Assembly: GCA_007131125.1 (NCBI GenBank)
Contig: SLRE01000232.1
Span: forward strand, 1 to 18,624
Source of the DNA: Bacteroidales bacterium
GTDB taxonomy: Bacteria; Bacteroidota; Bacteroidia; Bacteroidales; UBA7960
DNA: 18,624 nucleotides
Direction of reading: 5' to 3'
Part shown: piece by piece, positions 7,417 to 15,473 of the stretch
Numbering within the stretch: position 1 is the first letter of the stretch
How the letters are laid out: each line of letters opens with the position of its first letter
Program-made: the position numbers and the translations under genes
Notes under the pieces: generated by a model
The model's input: the letters and a program-made list of their open reading frames with translations, nothing else
What the model was told of the DNA's origin: nothing
The model's database searches: none

Positions 7417-8601
7417 TTAATGCGGATTTACCGCTTTTTGTTCAATGATATCAGAGGCCATTAAACAGGCCTCCCGGTTTGATGACAATATTTCTTCCAG
7501 GTTTGGATTTTCAATAAATTCAATATTTTCCATGCATCTGCCAATGATTTCAGGGATCTGCAAAAACCCGATGCGGTTATTCAGAAAGGCTTCAACTGCT
7601 ACCTCATTGGCCGCGTTAAGGATGCAGGGTATGTTGCCTCCTCTTTCCAGGGCCTGGTAGGCCAGGTCGAGGCATGGAAACTTTTCGGTGTCGGGCTGCT
7701 CAAATGTCAGTTTGGGAAAATCCAGGAAATCAAAACGCTGGAAGTTTGATTTGATGCGTTCAGGGTATCCGAGGGCATATTGTATGGGCAGTTTCATGTC
7801 GGGAAGGCCCATTTGTGCTTTCATGGACCCATCCTCAAACTGCACAATAGAATGAATTATGGACTGGGGATGCACGATCACCCCTATTTGTCCGGGCTTT
7901 AACCCAAACAACCAGCGTGCTTCAATTACTTCCAGTCCTTTGTTCATCATGGTTGCCGAATCTATTGTGATCTTATCGCCCATATCCCAGTTGGGATGTT
8001 TCAGGGCCTGATCCTTGGTTACTTTTGCAAGGTAATCCTGGTCTTTTTCCCTGAATGGCCCTCCGCTGGCCGTCAGGTAAATCTTTTCAATTGGGTTGTG
8101 AAACTCTCCGGCCAGGCATTGAAAAATGGCAGAATGCTCTGAATCGACAGGGTAGATGTTCACCCCTTTTTCCCGGGCCAGCCTGGTGATGATGTGCCCT
8201 GCTACCACAAGGGTTTCTTTATTGGCAAGTGCAATATTCTTGCCGTTTTTTATGGCACTGATGGTGGGCTCAAGGCCTGCAATCCCCACCATGGCAGTAA
8301 GTACCAGGTCGCAGGGAGTATATTCCATCACCTGAATGAGCGCCTTTTTTCCTGAATAAACCTTAATGGGCAGGGAAGAAAGGGCATCGCATACTTTTTG
8401 GTAATGATTTTCATTTCCAATGACCACGGCATTGGGCTTGAACTCCCTGGCCTGCTCCACCAACAGGGAAACATTGTTCTGGGCAGAAAGCAATTCGAGG
8501 CTGAACCGGCCCGAACAGGACCTTACCACTTCAAGAGCCTGCCGGCCAATGGAGCCTGTAGAACCCAGGATGGCCAGTTTTTTTCTTGGTTTATTCCTCA
8601 T
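7417..8601 (-). CDS. dxr: 1-deoxy-D-xylulose 5-phosphate reductoisomerase
   Basis: Also called IspC. It rearranges and reduces DXP to 2-C-methyl-D-erythritol 4-phosphate using NADPH and a divalent metal, the first committed step of the MEP isoprenoid pathway in the cytoplasm. The chain is 394 residues, the usual length. Motifs in order: NADPH loop GSTGSIG (13-19), ANKETLV (126-132), metal-binding PVDSEHSA (151-158, D153 and E155), TASGGPF (177-183), HPNWDMG (202-208) and DSATMMNKGLEVIEA (214-228), which supplies the other metal-binding glutamates. All catalytic segments are present. Its ATG overlaps the stop of the upstream M23 peptidase gene by one base (TGATG), which implies translational coupling, and rseP follows directly. 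Confidence 0.96.
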   Translation of the reverse strand: MRNKPRKKLAILGSTGSIGRQALEVVRSCSGRFSLELLSAQNNVSLLVEQAREFKPNAVVIGNENHYQKVCDALSSLPIKVYSGKKALIQVMEYTPCDLVLTAMVGIAGLEPTISAIKNGKNIALANKETLVVAGHIITRLAREKGVNIYPVDSEHSAIFQCLAGEFHNPIEKIYLTASGGPFREKDQDYLAKVTKDQALKHPNWDMGDKITIDSATMMNKGLEVIEARWLFGLKPGQIGVIVHPQSIIHSIVQFEDGSMKAQMGLPDMKLPIQYALGYPERIKSNFQRFDFLDFPKLTFEQPDTEKFPCLDLAYQALERGGNIPCILNAANEVAVEAFLNNRIGFLQIPEIIGRCMENIEFIENPNLEEILSSNREACLMASDIIEQKAVNPH

Positions 8602-9476
8602 CAGAAAACAATATAATCCAGGGGGTTAACCGGAACGCCGTTGTGCCACAATTCAAAATGAAGGTGGGTGCCTGTGGAATAGAGGCCGGAATCTCCAATG
8701 ATGGCGATTACTTCACCGGCCCTGACAAAATCTCCTTCCTTCTTTAACAAAACACTGTTGTGTTTATAGACGGAAACCAGGTTGTTGCCGTGCTGCAAAC
8801 CGATGTTGTAACCAGTTTCCAGGGTCCAGTGCGAGAAAATGACCGTTCCGTCAAGTGTGGCTTTAATGGCTTCATTCTTATCGGCAACAATGTCCACCCC
8901 GTAGTGATTGGCCGAGGGGTCGAAATAACTTGTGATGATACCCTGCACAGGCGGAAAGAAAAACGACTGTGTCATGGTGGTCGGGGTGGGGGTAACTTCT
9001 TCAGTTACCCATTCGTTGTAGCTTCCCATGGCTTCCATCTCGGCCCTTAAAATAGAATCTTCCCTTGATCGGGTCAGTTCGTCAATTTCAAAATGCTCCT
9101 GACTCATCACCGTATCGGTATAAAATTCGTCCACATCCCGGCCTTCCACAATGTTGCGGATGTTTTGAAAGTAAAGGTCTTTTTGCCGCAGTTCCACTTC
9201 CAGTGAATCGGTTTTAAGCATCAGTTCCCTCAAAATTTTGCGGGTATTGAAATCGGCATATCCGGGTATGTATTCCCGCAAAGGGGTAAAGGCAATCAGG
9301 TAGGTGGTTGCAATCACCAGGAAAATGCTCAGGGTTCCAAAAAAGATAAATACGTTGAAACGGGTCAAACGAAAGGAAAGCTTTTCTTCAAAAGTTTCGT
9401 CATTCATGATAACCAGACGATACTTGTCGTGAAGCTTGTGAAAGAAGTTTCGTTTTTTCTTGACGTTTTTTGCCAT
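8601..9476 (-). CDS. M23-family metallopeptidase (peptidoglycan endopeptidase), membrane-anchored
   Basis: Probably a cell-wall hydrolase cutting peptide cross-links in the periplasm. From the chosen start (291 residues) the order is: a basic cytoplasmic tail (MAKNVKKKRNFF), one membrane helix (about 41-63), a charged, probably coiled-coil periplasmic segment (about 82-147), a Thr/Pro linker (about 161-168), and a C-terminal M23 (LytM) domain. Zinc and catalytic residues visible are H191 and D195 (NHYGVD), H239 (YKH) and H271/H273 (THLHFELW), so it looks active rather than a degenerate LytM regulator. The frame is open 28 codons further upstream, but MAKNVKKK is the usual style of start, and a promoter-like box at 9511-9518 lies inside that extension. 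M23 peptidases of this shape often work with bactofilins; one lies about 3 kb away on the other side of porW. Confidence 0.9.
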   Translation of the reverse strand: MAKNVKKKRNFFHKLHDKYRLVIMNDETFEEKLSFRLTRFNVFIFFGTLSIFLVIATTYLIAFTPLREYIPGYADFNTRKILRELMLKTDSLEVELRQKDLYFQNIRNIVEGRDVDEFYTDTVMSQEHFEIDELTRSREDSILRAEMEAMGSYNEWVTEEVTPTPTTMTQSFFFPPVQGIITSYFDPSANHYGVDIVADKNEAIKATLDGTVIFSHWTLETGYNIGLQHGNNLVSVYKHNSVLLKKEGDFVRAGEVIAIIGDSGLYSTGTHLHFELWHNGVPVNPLDYIVF

Positions 9477-9510
9477 GATACGGGGTTGGAAAAGCAGCTT
9501 TGCAAACCTG

Positions 9511-9518
9511 CAAAAATA
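9511..9518 (-). promoter_or_regulatory. Candidate -7 box for the M23-dxr-rseP operon
   Basis: The minus strand reads TATTTTTG, fitting TAnnTTTG, 35 bp before the start codon at 9476. There is no exact TTTG at the right distance. The surrounding region (9500-9560) is rich in TTTGCAAA-like words on both strands, which makes chance matches easy. Confidence 0.35.
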
Positions 9519-9652
9519 TAAAATTTCCGTTTGAAAGGTTTGCGTTTGCAAATTTCGCAAATTAAATGGTTTTTTTCCTCAGGTTTGACAAAAACTTGGT
9601 GGTTTTTCGGCTGTTAAAAACTGTTAATCCCAAATCATTGGCAGAAATAAAA

Positions 9653-9660
9653 TAAATTTG
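9653..9660 (+). promoter_or_regulatory. Candidate -7 box for porW
   Basis: TAAATTTG is an exact match to TAnnTTTG. A start near 9667 would leave a leader of about 40 nt before the proposed TTG start at 9706, and would exclude the alternative TTG at 9658, which is part of the box itself. No clear -33 TTTG is present. Confidence 0.35.
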
Positions 9661-9705
9661 CAAAATAAAAGTTATCCTATAGAAAACGACAAGGCCTTAA
9701 TAGTT

Positions 9706-12333
9706 TTGAAAAATTATCATTTTTATCCGCATATAAGCCGGATCATTGTATTGCTGTTTTTGCTGGTGTTTTTCTGGGGATGCTCCACCCAGAATAACAC
9801 ATGGCTTAACCGTAACTATCATACCATCAGTGCCAAATACAATGGTTTCTGGAATGCCCGGGAGAGTTTTAATCATGGAGTGGAACAACTTTCCAAAGCC
9901 CATGAGGATAACTACGAACAGATACTGAGCATTTTCCGTTATGGAGATGAACAACAGGCACGCTCCATACAGGGCAATATGGATGTTGCATACGAAAAAG
10001 CCAGTATTGTAATCAGGCGGCACTCCATGAACATTCGCGGAGTGGAATACAATAAATGGATTGACGAATCTTACTTCCTGATTGCCCGTTCGCACTTCTT
10101 CAAACGCGACTACAACCTGGCCATTCTTACTTTTGAATACATCATCAGGCAGTACGATACCGACAGGGCATATGAGTCAAAGGTATGGATTGCCAAAGCT
10201 TATAATAAGCAGGGCCGTTACAACAATGCCCTTCAGATGCTGGAAGTTGCCAGGGCTGATTACAGGGATGGCAAACTCAGTGATGAAGGGGAGCGCCTTT
10301 ATCAACTGGCATTTGCCGATTACCATATCCGTCAGGAAAATTACATGGATGCCGTTCCATTTCTTGAGCGGGGAATTAAAAAAACGCGCAGCCGGCGCGA
10401 ACGCTCCCGTCTTACCTTTATCAAGGCCCAGTTGTATCATCATTCCGAAGATTATGCCAGAGCGCAGCAGACCTACTCCAGGGTTTTGCGAATGAATCCC
10501 ACCTTTGATATGGCCTTTCAGGCGCGTATCAACATGGCCATGGCTTTTGACCCTGCAACAGGCAATAGCGAAGACATCCGCTCAGGGCTGAAAAGCATGC
10601 TGCGTGATGACAAAAACCGCGATTACCGCGATCAGATCTATTATGCATTGGCCGAGCTTTCAAGAAGAGAAGGCAACACCAGCCAGGCAATAGACTATTA
10701 TAAGCAGTCAACTGCTGTAAGTGATGGCAACAATACCCAGAAAGGACTCTCATACCTTCGTCTTGGAGAAATCTATTTTGAGCGTCCGCAATACCTGCAG
10801 GCCAGCAAATATTACGACAGCACCATCACCTTTTTGCCCCAGAATTTTGAAAACTATTCAGAGATCAGCAGAAAACAGACCATCCTGAGCGATCTGGCCC
10901 GAAATATCAAAATAATTGAGCGGGAGGATTCCCTGCAGCATCTGGCCTCTCTGAGCAGTGCCGAGCGCAACGCCATTGTAGACCAGGTGATTGCCAAAAT
11001 CAGGGAAGAGGAGCAAAGGAAAAGGGAAGAGGAACGCCAAAGGATGCAAACCGCCCAGCAAATGGCCCGGTCGCGACGCCCCGGAGGCGATGATCGTGGG
11101 GGAGGCTGGTATTTTTACAACCCCTCAGCCATCAGTTTCGGACAAACCGAGTTCTATGCCAGATTTGGTGAAAGACCCCGGGAAGACTTGTGGCGCATCA
11201 GCAATAAGCAAACGGTTTCTTTCGATTTTGATGATGGGGAATGGGACGATCCCGACTCCCTGGATGAAGATGGCAGTCCTCTTGACCGCAACCGCTACCT
11301 TAGAAACATCCCTACCACCTCCGAAATGATGGCACAATCCAACGACCGCATTGCCCAGGCCTATTATGACAAAGGGATGATCTTTAAAGACAGGCTTAAC
11401 AACTATCCCAACGCCATTGAAAGTCTGAAAAGCCTGGTAAGCCGTTTCCCGGAAACTGAGCGAAAGCTTTACTCGTATTACTTTTTGTATAACCTGAACA
11501 AGGAAATCGGGAATCATAGCGAGGCGCAGAATTTTAAAAACAGGCTGATCAACGAGTTTCCTGACAGCGATTTTGCAAAGATCCTTGGTGATCCTGATTA
11601 TATTGAGAATCTGAGAAAACGCGAGGAATATGCCAACCGTCTTTATAGTGAAGCCTACAATGCCTTCTTTTCCGAAAATTATGATTTGGTAAAACAGCAT
11701 TCTAAGAAGGTGGATACCATGGATATTTCTCCTGATCTGCGCAGCAGATTTTCCTACCTTAAAGCCTTGTCGGTTGGAAAAACGGGCAGCCGTCAGCAGT
11801 TCAGGCATGAACTGGAAAACATCCTGATAGACTTTGAAGGTTTTCCGGTGCATGAACGGGCCACCGACCTGTTGGCTTCCCTTGATAACAACAGGCTCTT
11901 TCATGAGCAGGAAGATGATGTGGAAGAAGTAATTGCAGACGCCGAATATGAAGAATTTGTTTCAGTGTTTTCTTTTGAAGAAGAATCTGCACATTTTTTT
12001 GTTTTTGTGGTGGATGTGCTTAATATTGAGCCTGCGCAACTGCGTAGCTTCATCAACGAATTCAACAAAGACTCCTTCCCCGATCGGGAATTGTCTCTGA
12101 GCAATATTTTCCTTGATGAACGAAGGCAGATAACCACCATCACCAACTTTTCCGATAAGGAAAAAGGCATGGAATATTATAATGCCATTATGGAATCGGA
12201 CAGAATAGGAGGCTTTGACCCGGAGGCCTTAAAAGGTTTTGTAATTTCCGTGGAAAACTATCCCATTTTTTACCAGGAAAGAAACCTTGATGAATACCTT
12301 GAGTTTTTCAGGATAAAGTATTTAAAAAAATAG
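9706..12333 (+). CDS. porW: Type IX secretion system periplasmic lipoprotein PorW/SprE
   Basis: A TPR lipoprotein needed for type IX secretion and, in gliding species, motility; thought to link the envelope parts of the machine. From TTG at 9706 the chain is 875 residues. It begins with a basic start and hydrophobic run ending LLVFFWGC, a lipobox with the lipidated Cys at 26. The family opening NRNYHTISAKYNGFWNARES follows. TPR-like helices fill about 55-400, then a charged coiled coil (KIREEEQRKREEERQRMQ, about 430-447), and the family signature around W468 (GGWYFYNPSAISFGQTEFYA) with ERPREDLWR shortly after. A second TPR group leads to a conserved C-terminal module. No in-frame ATG exists upstream of the Cys, so the start is a TTG; 9706 gives the best signal peptide, and a TTG at 9658 is the alternative. 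Identification is strong; the start is uncertain by 16 codons. Confidence 0.9.
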   Translation: MKNYHFYPHISRIIVLLFLLVFFWGCSTQNNTWLNRNYHTISAKYNGFWNARESFNHGVEQLSKAHEDNYEQILSIFRYGDEQQARSIQGNMDVAYEKASIVIRRHSMNIRGVEYNKWIDESYFLIARSHFFKRDYNLAILTFEYIIRQYDTDRAYESKVWIAKAYNKQGRYNNALQMLEVARADYRDGKLSDEGERLYQLAFADYHIRQENYMDAVPFLERGIKKTRSRRERSRLTFIKAQLYHHSEDYARAQQTYSRVLRMNPTFDMAFQARINMAMAFDPATGNSEDIRSGLKSMLRDDKNRDYRDQIYYALAELSRREGNTSQAIDYYKQSTAVSDGNNTQKGLSYLRLGEIYFERPQYLQASKYYDSTITFLPQNFENYSEISRKQTILSDLARNIKIIEREDSLQHLASLSSAERNAIVDQVIAKIREEEQRKREEERQRMQTAQQMARSRRPGGDDRGGGWYFYNPSAISFGQTEFYARFGERPREDLWRISNKQTVSFDFDDGEWDDPDSLDEDGSPLDRNRYLRNIPTTSEMMAQSNDRIAQAYYDKGMIFKDRLNNYPNAIESLKSLVSRFPETERKLYSYYFLYNLNKEIGNHSEAQNFKNRLINEFPDSDFAKILGDPDYIENLRKREEYANRLYSEAYNAFFSENYDLVKQHSKKVDTMDISPDLRSRFSYLKALSVGKTGSRQQFRHELENILIDFEGFPVHERATDLLASLDNNRLFHEQEDDVEEVIADAEYEEFVSVFSFEEESAHFFVFVVDVLNIEPAQLRSFINEFNKDSFPDRELSLSNIFLDERRQITTITNFSDKEKGMEYYNAIMESDRIGGFDPEALKGFVISVENYPIFYQERNLDEYLEFFRIKYLKK

Positions 12334-12338
12334 GGACC

Positions 12339-12370
12339 TTTGCCGGAAAAGCTTTTTTGTTATACTTTTG
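12339..12370 (+). promoter_or_regulatory. Bacteroidota-type promoter for the bactofilin gene
   Basis: TTTG (12339-12342), 20 nt spacer, TACTTTTG (12363-12370): both boxes match the phylum consensus exactly with proper spacing. The expected start is near 12377, about 23 nt before the ATG at 12400. This is the best promoter match in the window. It begins right after the porW stop, so the bactofilin need not depend on porW transcription. Confidence 0.65.
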
Positions 12371-12399
12371 ACAGTTAGTTAGTTTTTAATAATTCAATA

Positions 12400-12834
12400 A
12401 TGTTTAGTAAAAAGAAAGATATGGCCAAACCAAAAGAACCAGATCACACTTCTGTAAATTTGATAGGAACCGGAACGACCATAAAAGGAGAGGTTTCCTC
12501 CAGCGGCGATATTCGCGTTGACGGAACCTTGTCCGGAGAAGTAAAATCGAAAGGAAAAATTGTAGTGGGTACCACCGGAGTAGTTGAAGGCGACATTATT
12601 TGCCAGAATGCTGATCTTTCAGGCAAGATCCGGGCAAAGGTTGAAGTTTCAGAACTTTTAACCCTCAAAGCCAGTGCCCGGTTGTTTGGGGAGATAATTA
12701 CCAACAAGCTGGCCATAGAACCCGGTGCAAGATTTACCGGTTCGTGCAGTATGGAAAAAGAGCAGGCGCCTTCCAGGGAAGAGCCCAAGGCAGCTGCCAA
12801 ACCCGGTGAAACGGTAAAAACCGAACAAAAATAA
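12400..12834 (+). CDS. Bactofilin family protein
   Basis: Bactofilins polymerise without nucleotide into filaments, often at the membrane, and position wall enzymes or other envelope proteins. The 144 residues show the standard layout: a short basic tail (MFSKKKDMAKPKEPD), a central right-handed beta-helix of short glycine-spaced turns (about 18-115; for example GTTIKGEVSSSGDIRVDGTL and GVVEGDIICQNADLSGKI), and a charged flexible C-terminal tail. The core matches the DUF583/bactofilin pattern closely. It has its own promoter and a strong terminator, so it can be expressed independently. The divergent M23 peptidase nearby is a plausible partner, as seen for bactofilin-peptidase pairs in other bacteria; that link is inferred. 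Confidence 0.9.
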   Translation: MFSKKKDMAKPKEPDHTSVNLIGTGTTIKGEVSSSGDIRVDGTLSGEVKSKGKIVVGTTGVVEGDIICQNADLSGKIRAKVEVSELLTLKASARLFGEIITNKLAIEPGARFTGSCSMEKEQAPSREEPKAAAKPGETVKTEQK

Positions 12835-12847
12835 AAGGAAGGTATGG

Positions 12848-12874
12848 CCGGGCAATTTTTTGCCCGGTTTTTTT
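12848..12874 (+). terminator. Strong rho-independent terminator after the bactofilin gene
   Basis: A perfect 8-bp stem, CCGGGCAA (12848-12855) with TTGCCCGG (12860-12867), a TTTT loop, and a run of seven T residues (12868-12874). It separates the bactofilin transcript from the atp region, 14 bp after the bactofilin stop. Confidence 0.85.
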
Positions 12875-12895
12875 CGATCATTCAATTTTTTTGCC

Positions 12896-13285
12896 ATGAT
12901 CAACCTCCGTAAATTTTCCCTGACCCTTGCCGCCTATTCCTTAGTGCTATTTTTGTTTTACGCCTTGTTTGCATGGCTGGCTCCCGACCACCTGGTGTCG
13001 GATGCGTTTTACTTTTTTGTGCCATTTTTCTTTTTGCTGGGGCTGTTGTCAAAATTTATTCTTGCCCGCATAACCGAAAAAAAAGAGAAACTTTTTTCAC
13101 AGGTTTTTCTGGCAATTAACATGGGCCGCTTCCTCCTGTATATTGCGGTTATTTTGTTTTACTCCTTCTCCAGGCCTGATGATGCAGTCGCCTTTATCAT
13201 TACATTTTTTTTCTTTTATTTCTTGTTCACCATTTTTGAGGTGATCCATGTATATCGGGATTTACACAATAGAAAAAACCCATAA
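12896..13285 (+). CDS. Small four-helix membrane protein at the head of the atp cluster (AtpI-like position)
   Basis: A 129-residue hydrophobic protein with four predicted membrane helices (about 8-28, 36-58, 73-91, 95-117) and short basic ends. Its place directly before atpB is that of AtpI-like proteins, which help assemble the c-ring in other bacteria, and Bacteroidota often have an uncharacterised small membrane protein here. I see no specific AtpI motif, so the link rests on position and topology. A frame extension to 12860 exists, but it begins inside the terminator, so the ATG at 12896 is chosen. There are only 21 bp between the terminator T-run and the ATG, leaving little room for a separate promoter; expression may rely on leakage through the terminator. 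Confidence 0.75.
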   Translation: MINLRKFSLTLAAYSLVLFLFYALFAWLAPDHLVSDAFYFFVPFFFLLGLLSKFILARITEKKEKLFSQVFLAINMGRFLLYIAVILFYSFSRPDDAVAFIITFFFFYFLFTIFEVIHVYRDLHNRKNP

Positions 13286-13317
13286 ATAATTGGGAAATTC
13301 AGTGTTTTCGTGAGGTT

Positions 13318-13343
13318 TTTGAAAAAAATTAATTCCTATCTTG
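13318..13343 (+). promoter_or_regulatory. Weak promoter candidate before atpB
   Basis: TTTG at 13318-13321 and TATCTTG at 13337-13343 resemble the phylum's -33 and -7 boxes, but the spacer is only 15 nt and the -7 box lacks one T. It could start an atp transcript just upstream of atpB. Confidence 0.25.
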
Positions 13344-13368
13344 CACCATCAAAACCAACTTGATTGCA

Positions 13369-14535
13369 ATGCATATAAAAGGGAAAATGCGGGATATTCT
13401 CAAAAATCTTTTTTTTGCGGCCATAGGCTGTGGCATTATCTTTAATGTAAATCCCTTATATGCAGATGAGCAGGAGTTTTTGGAAACCGATACGGTTCCG
13501 CCTCCTTCTTTAACCGAATATGCTGAAACGGCTGCCAAAGAGCCGGGTTTTGATGCCGGTAAAGTTATTATTGACCACATTCTTGATGCCTACGACTGGC
13601 ACCTTTTCGATATCGGACCCAAAGAGATATCCCTTCCGCTTCCGGTCATACTTTTTTATGAAGGCCGTTTTTACTTTTTCCTGAGCAGCCGGTTTGACCA
13701 TGGGCATGAAGCCTATAAAGGTTTTCGGATTGCCCATGAGGGTCCCCGCAAAAACCGCATCATCCGGGTACTTGACGATGGCAAAACCCCCGATCCGGAA
13801 GCCTCTTTCGTGTTGGATCTGTCCATCACCAAAAACGTACTGTCCATATTTATTGGGGCCACCCTTTTGTGTTTGATCTTTGTAGGAATAGGAAAAAAGT
13901 ATAAACATCAGGGCAGCAGGGCCGTGCCATCGGGTTTGCAATCCTTTTTGGAGCCTTTGGTTTTATTCGTTAGGGATGAAATAGCCCTTTCGGCCATCGG
14001 TCCCAAACATTATGAAAGGTTTTTGCCTTATCTTTTGTCCCTGTTCTTTTTTATTTTCCTTAACAATATACTTGGTCTGGTCCCATTTTTTCCGGGCGGG
14101 GCCAATGTTACGGGCAACATCAGCGTTACGCTGGTTTTGGCCATGTTTACGTTTTTAACCACCCAGCTGTTTGCAAATAAGGGATACTGGCAACATATCT
14201 TCAATACCCCGGGGGTTCCCTGGTGGCTGAAGTTGCCCATACCCCTGATGCCGATGATTGAGCTGGTCGGCGTTATCATTAAACCCTTCGTATTAATGAT
14301 TAGGTTGTTTGCCAACATCACGGCAGGCCACATGATCATACTGGGTTTTGTAAGCCTGATCTTTGTTCTGGGTGAGGTAAGCAACGCCTTTGGTATGGCC
14401 ATTTCTCCGCTCTCACTGGTATTCCTGGTTTTTATGGGATTTCTTGAGCTGCTGGTGGCCTTTCTGCAGGCATATGTATTTACCCTGTTCAGCGCTTTGT
14501 TTTTTGGAATGGCGGTACCTGAAGAGCATCATTGA
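13369..14535 (+). CDS. atpB: F1Fo ATP synthase subunit a
   Basis: Membrane subunit a forms the proton half-channels against the c-ring. The C-terminal two thirds (about 150 onwards) are the subunit a membrane domain. The essential arginine is R312 in FVLMIRLFANITAGH (equivalent to aR210 in E. coli). The N-terminal about 150 residues are an extension typical of Bacteroidota: a cleavable-looking signal peptide (hydrophobic run about 12-28, YADE after it), then a periplasmic segment with IIDHILDAYDWH (67-78) and ISLPLPVILFYEG. The chain is 388 residues from the ATG at 13369, against about 270 in E. coli. An ATG at 13387 is an equally reasonable start; the TTG at 13360 is less likely. It opens the core series atpB-E-F-H-A-G. 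Confidence 0.95.
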   Translation: MHIKGKMRDILKNLFFAAIGCGIIFNVNPLYADEQEFLETDTVPPPSLTEYAETAAKEPGFDAGKVIIDHILDAYDWHLFDIGPKEISLPLPVILFYEGRFYFFLSSRFDHGHEAYKGFRIAHEGPRKNRIIRVLDDGKTPDPEASFVLDLSITKNVLSIFIGATLLCLIFVGIGKKYKHQGSRAVPSGLQSFLEPLVLFVRDEIALSAIGPKHYERFLPYLLSLFFFIFLNNILGLVPFFPGGANVTGNISVTLVLAMFTFLTTQLFANKGYWQHIFNTPGVPWWLKLPIPLMPMIELVGVIIKPFVLMIRLFANITAGHMIILGFVSLIFVLGEVSNAFGMAISPLSLVFLVFMGFLELLVAFLQAYVFTLFSALFFGMAVPEEHH

Positions 14536-14587
14536 TTATTATAAATAATGAATTGCAAATTTTAAGTTTAACCTAAAAAGAAAAGTT

Positions 14588-14851
14588 ATGTCACCATTAT
14601 TCGTTTTGTTGGAAGCCTCAGTAGAGATTATTGGTACCTGGGTAAATCTTGGGGCCGGATTGGCGGCAGTAATTGCTGTATTTGCTGCATCATGGGGTAT
14701 CGGAAAAATCGGTAAAACCGCGCTTGAATCCATTGCCCGTCAACCTGAAGCAGGTAACGATCTGCGTTCGTCAATGATTGTTTCTGCCGCCCTTATTGAA
14801 GGGGTTACATTTTTTGCCATTGTGGTTTGCCTGCTGATCTTGTTTGTTTAG
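14588..14851 (+). CDS. atpE: F1Fo ATP synthase subunit c
   Basis: An 87-residue hairpin of two membrane helices that forms the rotor ring. The first helix is glycine/alanine rich (LGAGLAAVIAVFAASWGIG, about 21-39), the polar loop is RQPEAGN (51-57), and the second helix carries the ion-carrying glutamate E71 (SAALIEGVTFFAIV). The glutamine in helix 1 and the serine after the carboxylate that mark sodium-binding c subunits are absent (A/V and G here), so proton coupling is expected. A 52-bp gap precedes it and a 102-bp gap with a hairpin follows it. Confidence 0.95.
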   Translation: MSPLFVLLEASVEIIGTWVNLGAGLAAVIAVFAASWGIGKIGKTALESIARQPEAGNDLRSSMIVSAALIEGVTFFAIVVCLLILFV

Positions 14852-14875
14852 TCAAACCGGGTTAGAAATTTTTTG

Positions 14876-14892
14876 CCGGAATGGTTTTCCGG
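14876..14892 (+). other. Small inverted repeat between atpE and atpF
   Basis: CCGGAA (14876-14881) pairs with TTCCGG (14887-14892) around a 5-nt loop, with no T-run after it. It is not a terminator by its form. It could protect the 3' end of atpE message after processing, in line with the need for many more c subunits than b subunits. The stem is short, so the role is only suggested. Confidence 0.35.
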
Positions 14893-14953
14893 ACGGGCTG
14901 TAATGGTGTTTTTTCATTGTCAGCCTCAATGTTTTACTAAAAAATAATCTGCC

Positions 14954-15448
14954 ATGGAACTTTTAACACCGGGATTAGGGCTTATTTTCTGGATGACCTT
15001 GTCTTTTGGTATTGTTTTACTAATTTTAAGGAAATTTGCCTGGGCCCCTATTTTGGGGACCATCCGCGAACGTGAAAGGGAAATTGCGATTTCTCTTCGC
15101 AATGCCCAGCATATTAAAAGGGAACTGCAAGAGCTGGAAGTTTTGAAAAAGCAAAAGGTCGCTGATGCTGAGAAGCAGCACCAGGAAATCCTGATTAAAG
15201 CAAAAACCGAAGCTGAAAACCTGCTTCGTGAAGCCCGCATAAAAGCAAGCGATGACGCCCATCAGTTGCTGGAAAATGCGCGCAAAGCCATTGATGTGCA
15301 AAGAAAATCGGCCATGCTGGAAATTAAACAGCAGATTGCCAACCTTTCGGTTGATATGGCCGAAAAAGTTTTGCAGGAAGAATTCAGCGACAAGGATAAA
15401 AATACCCGCTTTGTCAACGGCGAGCTTGAAAAGGTTATCCTGAATTAA
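14954..15448 (+). CDS. atpF: F1Fo ATP synthase subunit b
   Basis: The peripheral stalk subunit, 164 residues. It has one N-terminal membrane helix (about 8-27, LGLIFWMTLSFGIVLLIL), the characteristic KFAWAPILGTIRERE region just after it, and then a long charged coiled coil to the C-terminus that reaches the delta subunit. A single b gene is present, as expected outside phototrophs. It lies between atpE and atpH, 25 bp before atpH. Confidence 0.95.
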   Translation: MELLTPGLGLIFWMTLSFGIVLLILRKFAWAPILGTIREREREIAISLRNAQHIKRELQELEVLKKQKVADAEKQHQEILIKAKTEAENLLREARIKASDDAHQLLENARKAIDVQRKSAMLEIKQQIANLSVDMAEKVLQEEFSDKDKNTRFVNGELEKVILN

Positions 15449-15473
15449 AAACCCGAAAACAAACCATCTTCCC

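Noticed and set aside
9477..9560. Upstream extension of the M23 peptidase by 28 codons
   Set aside because: The added residues are low in family likeness and overlap a promoter-like box; MAKNVKKK is a typical start before the membrane helix.
11125..11904. A 259-codon open frame on the minus strand inside porW
   Set aside because: The opposite strand carries the recognised PorW signature throughout; the antisense product has no recognisable domain.
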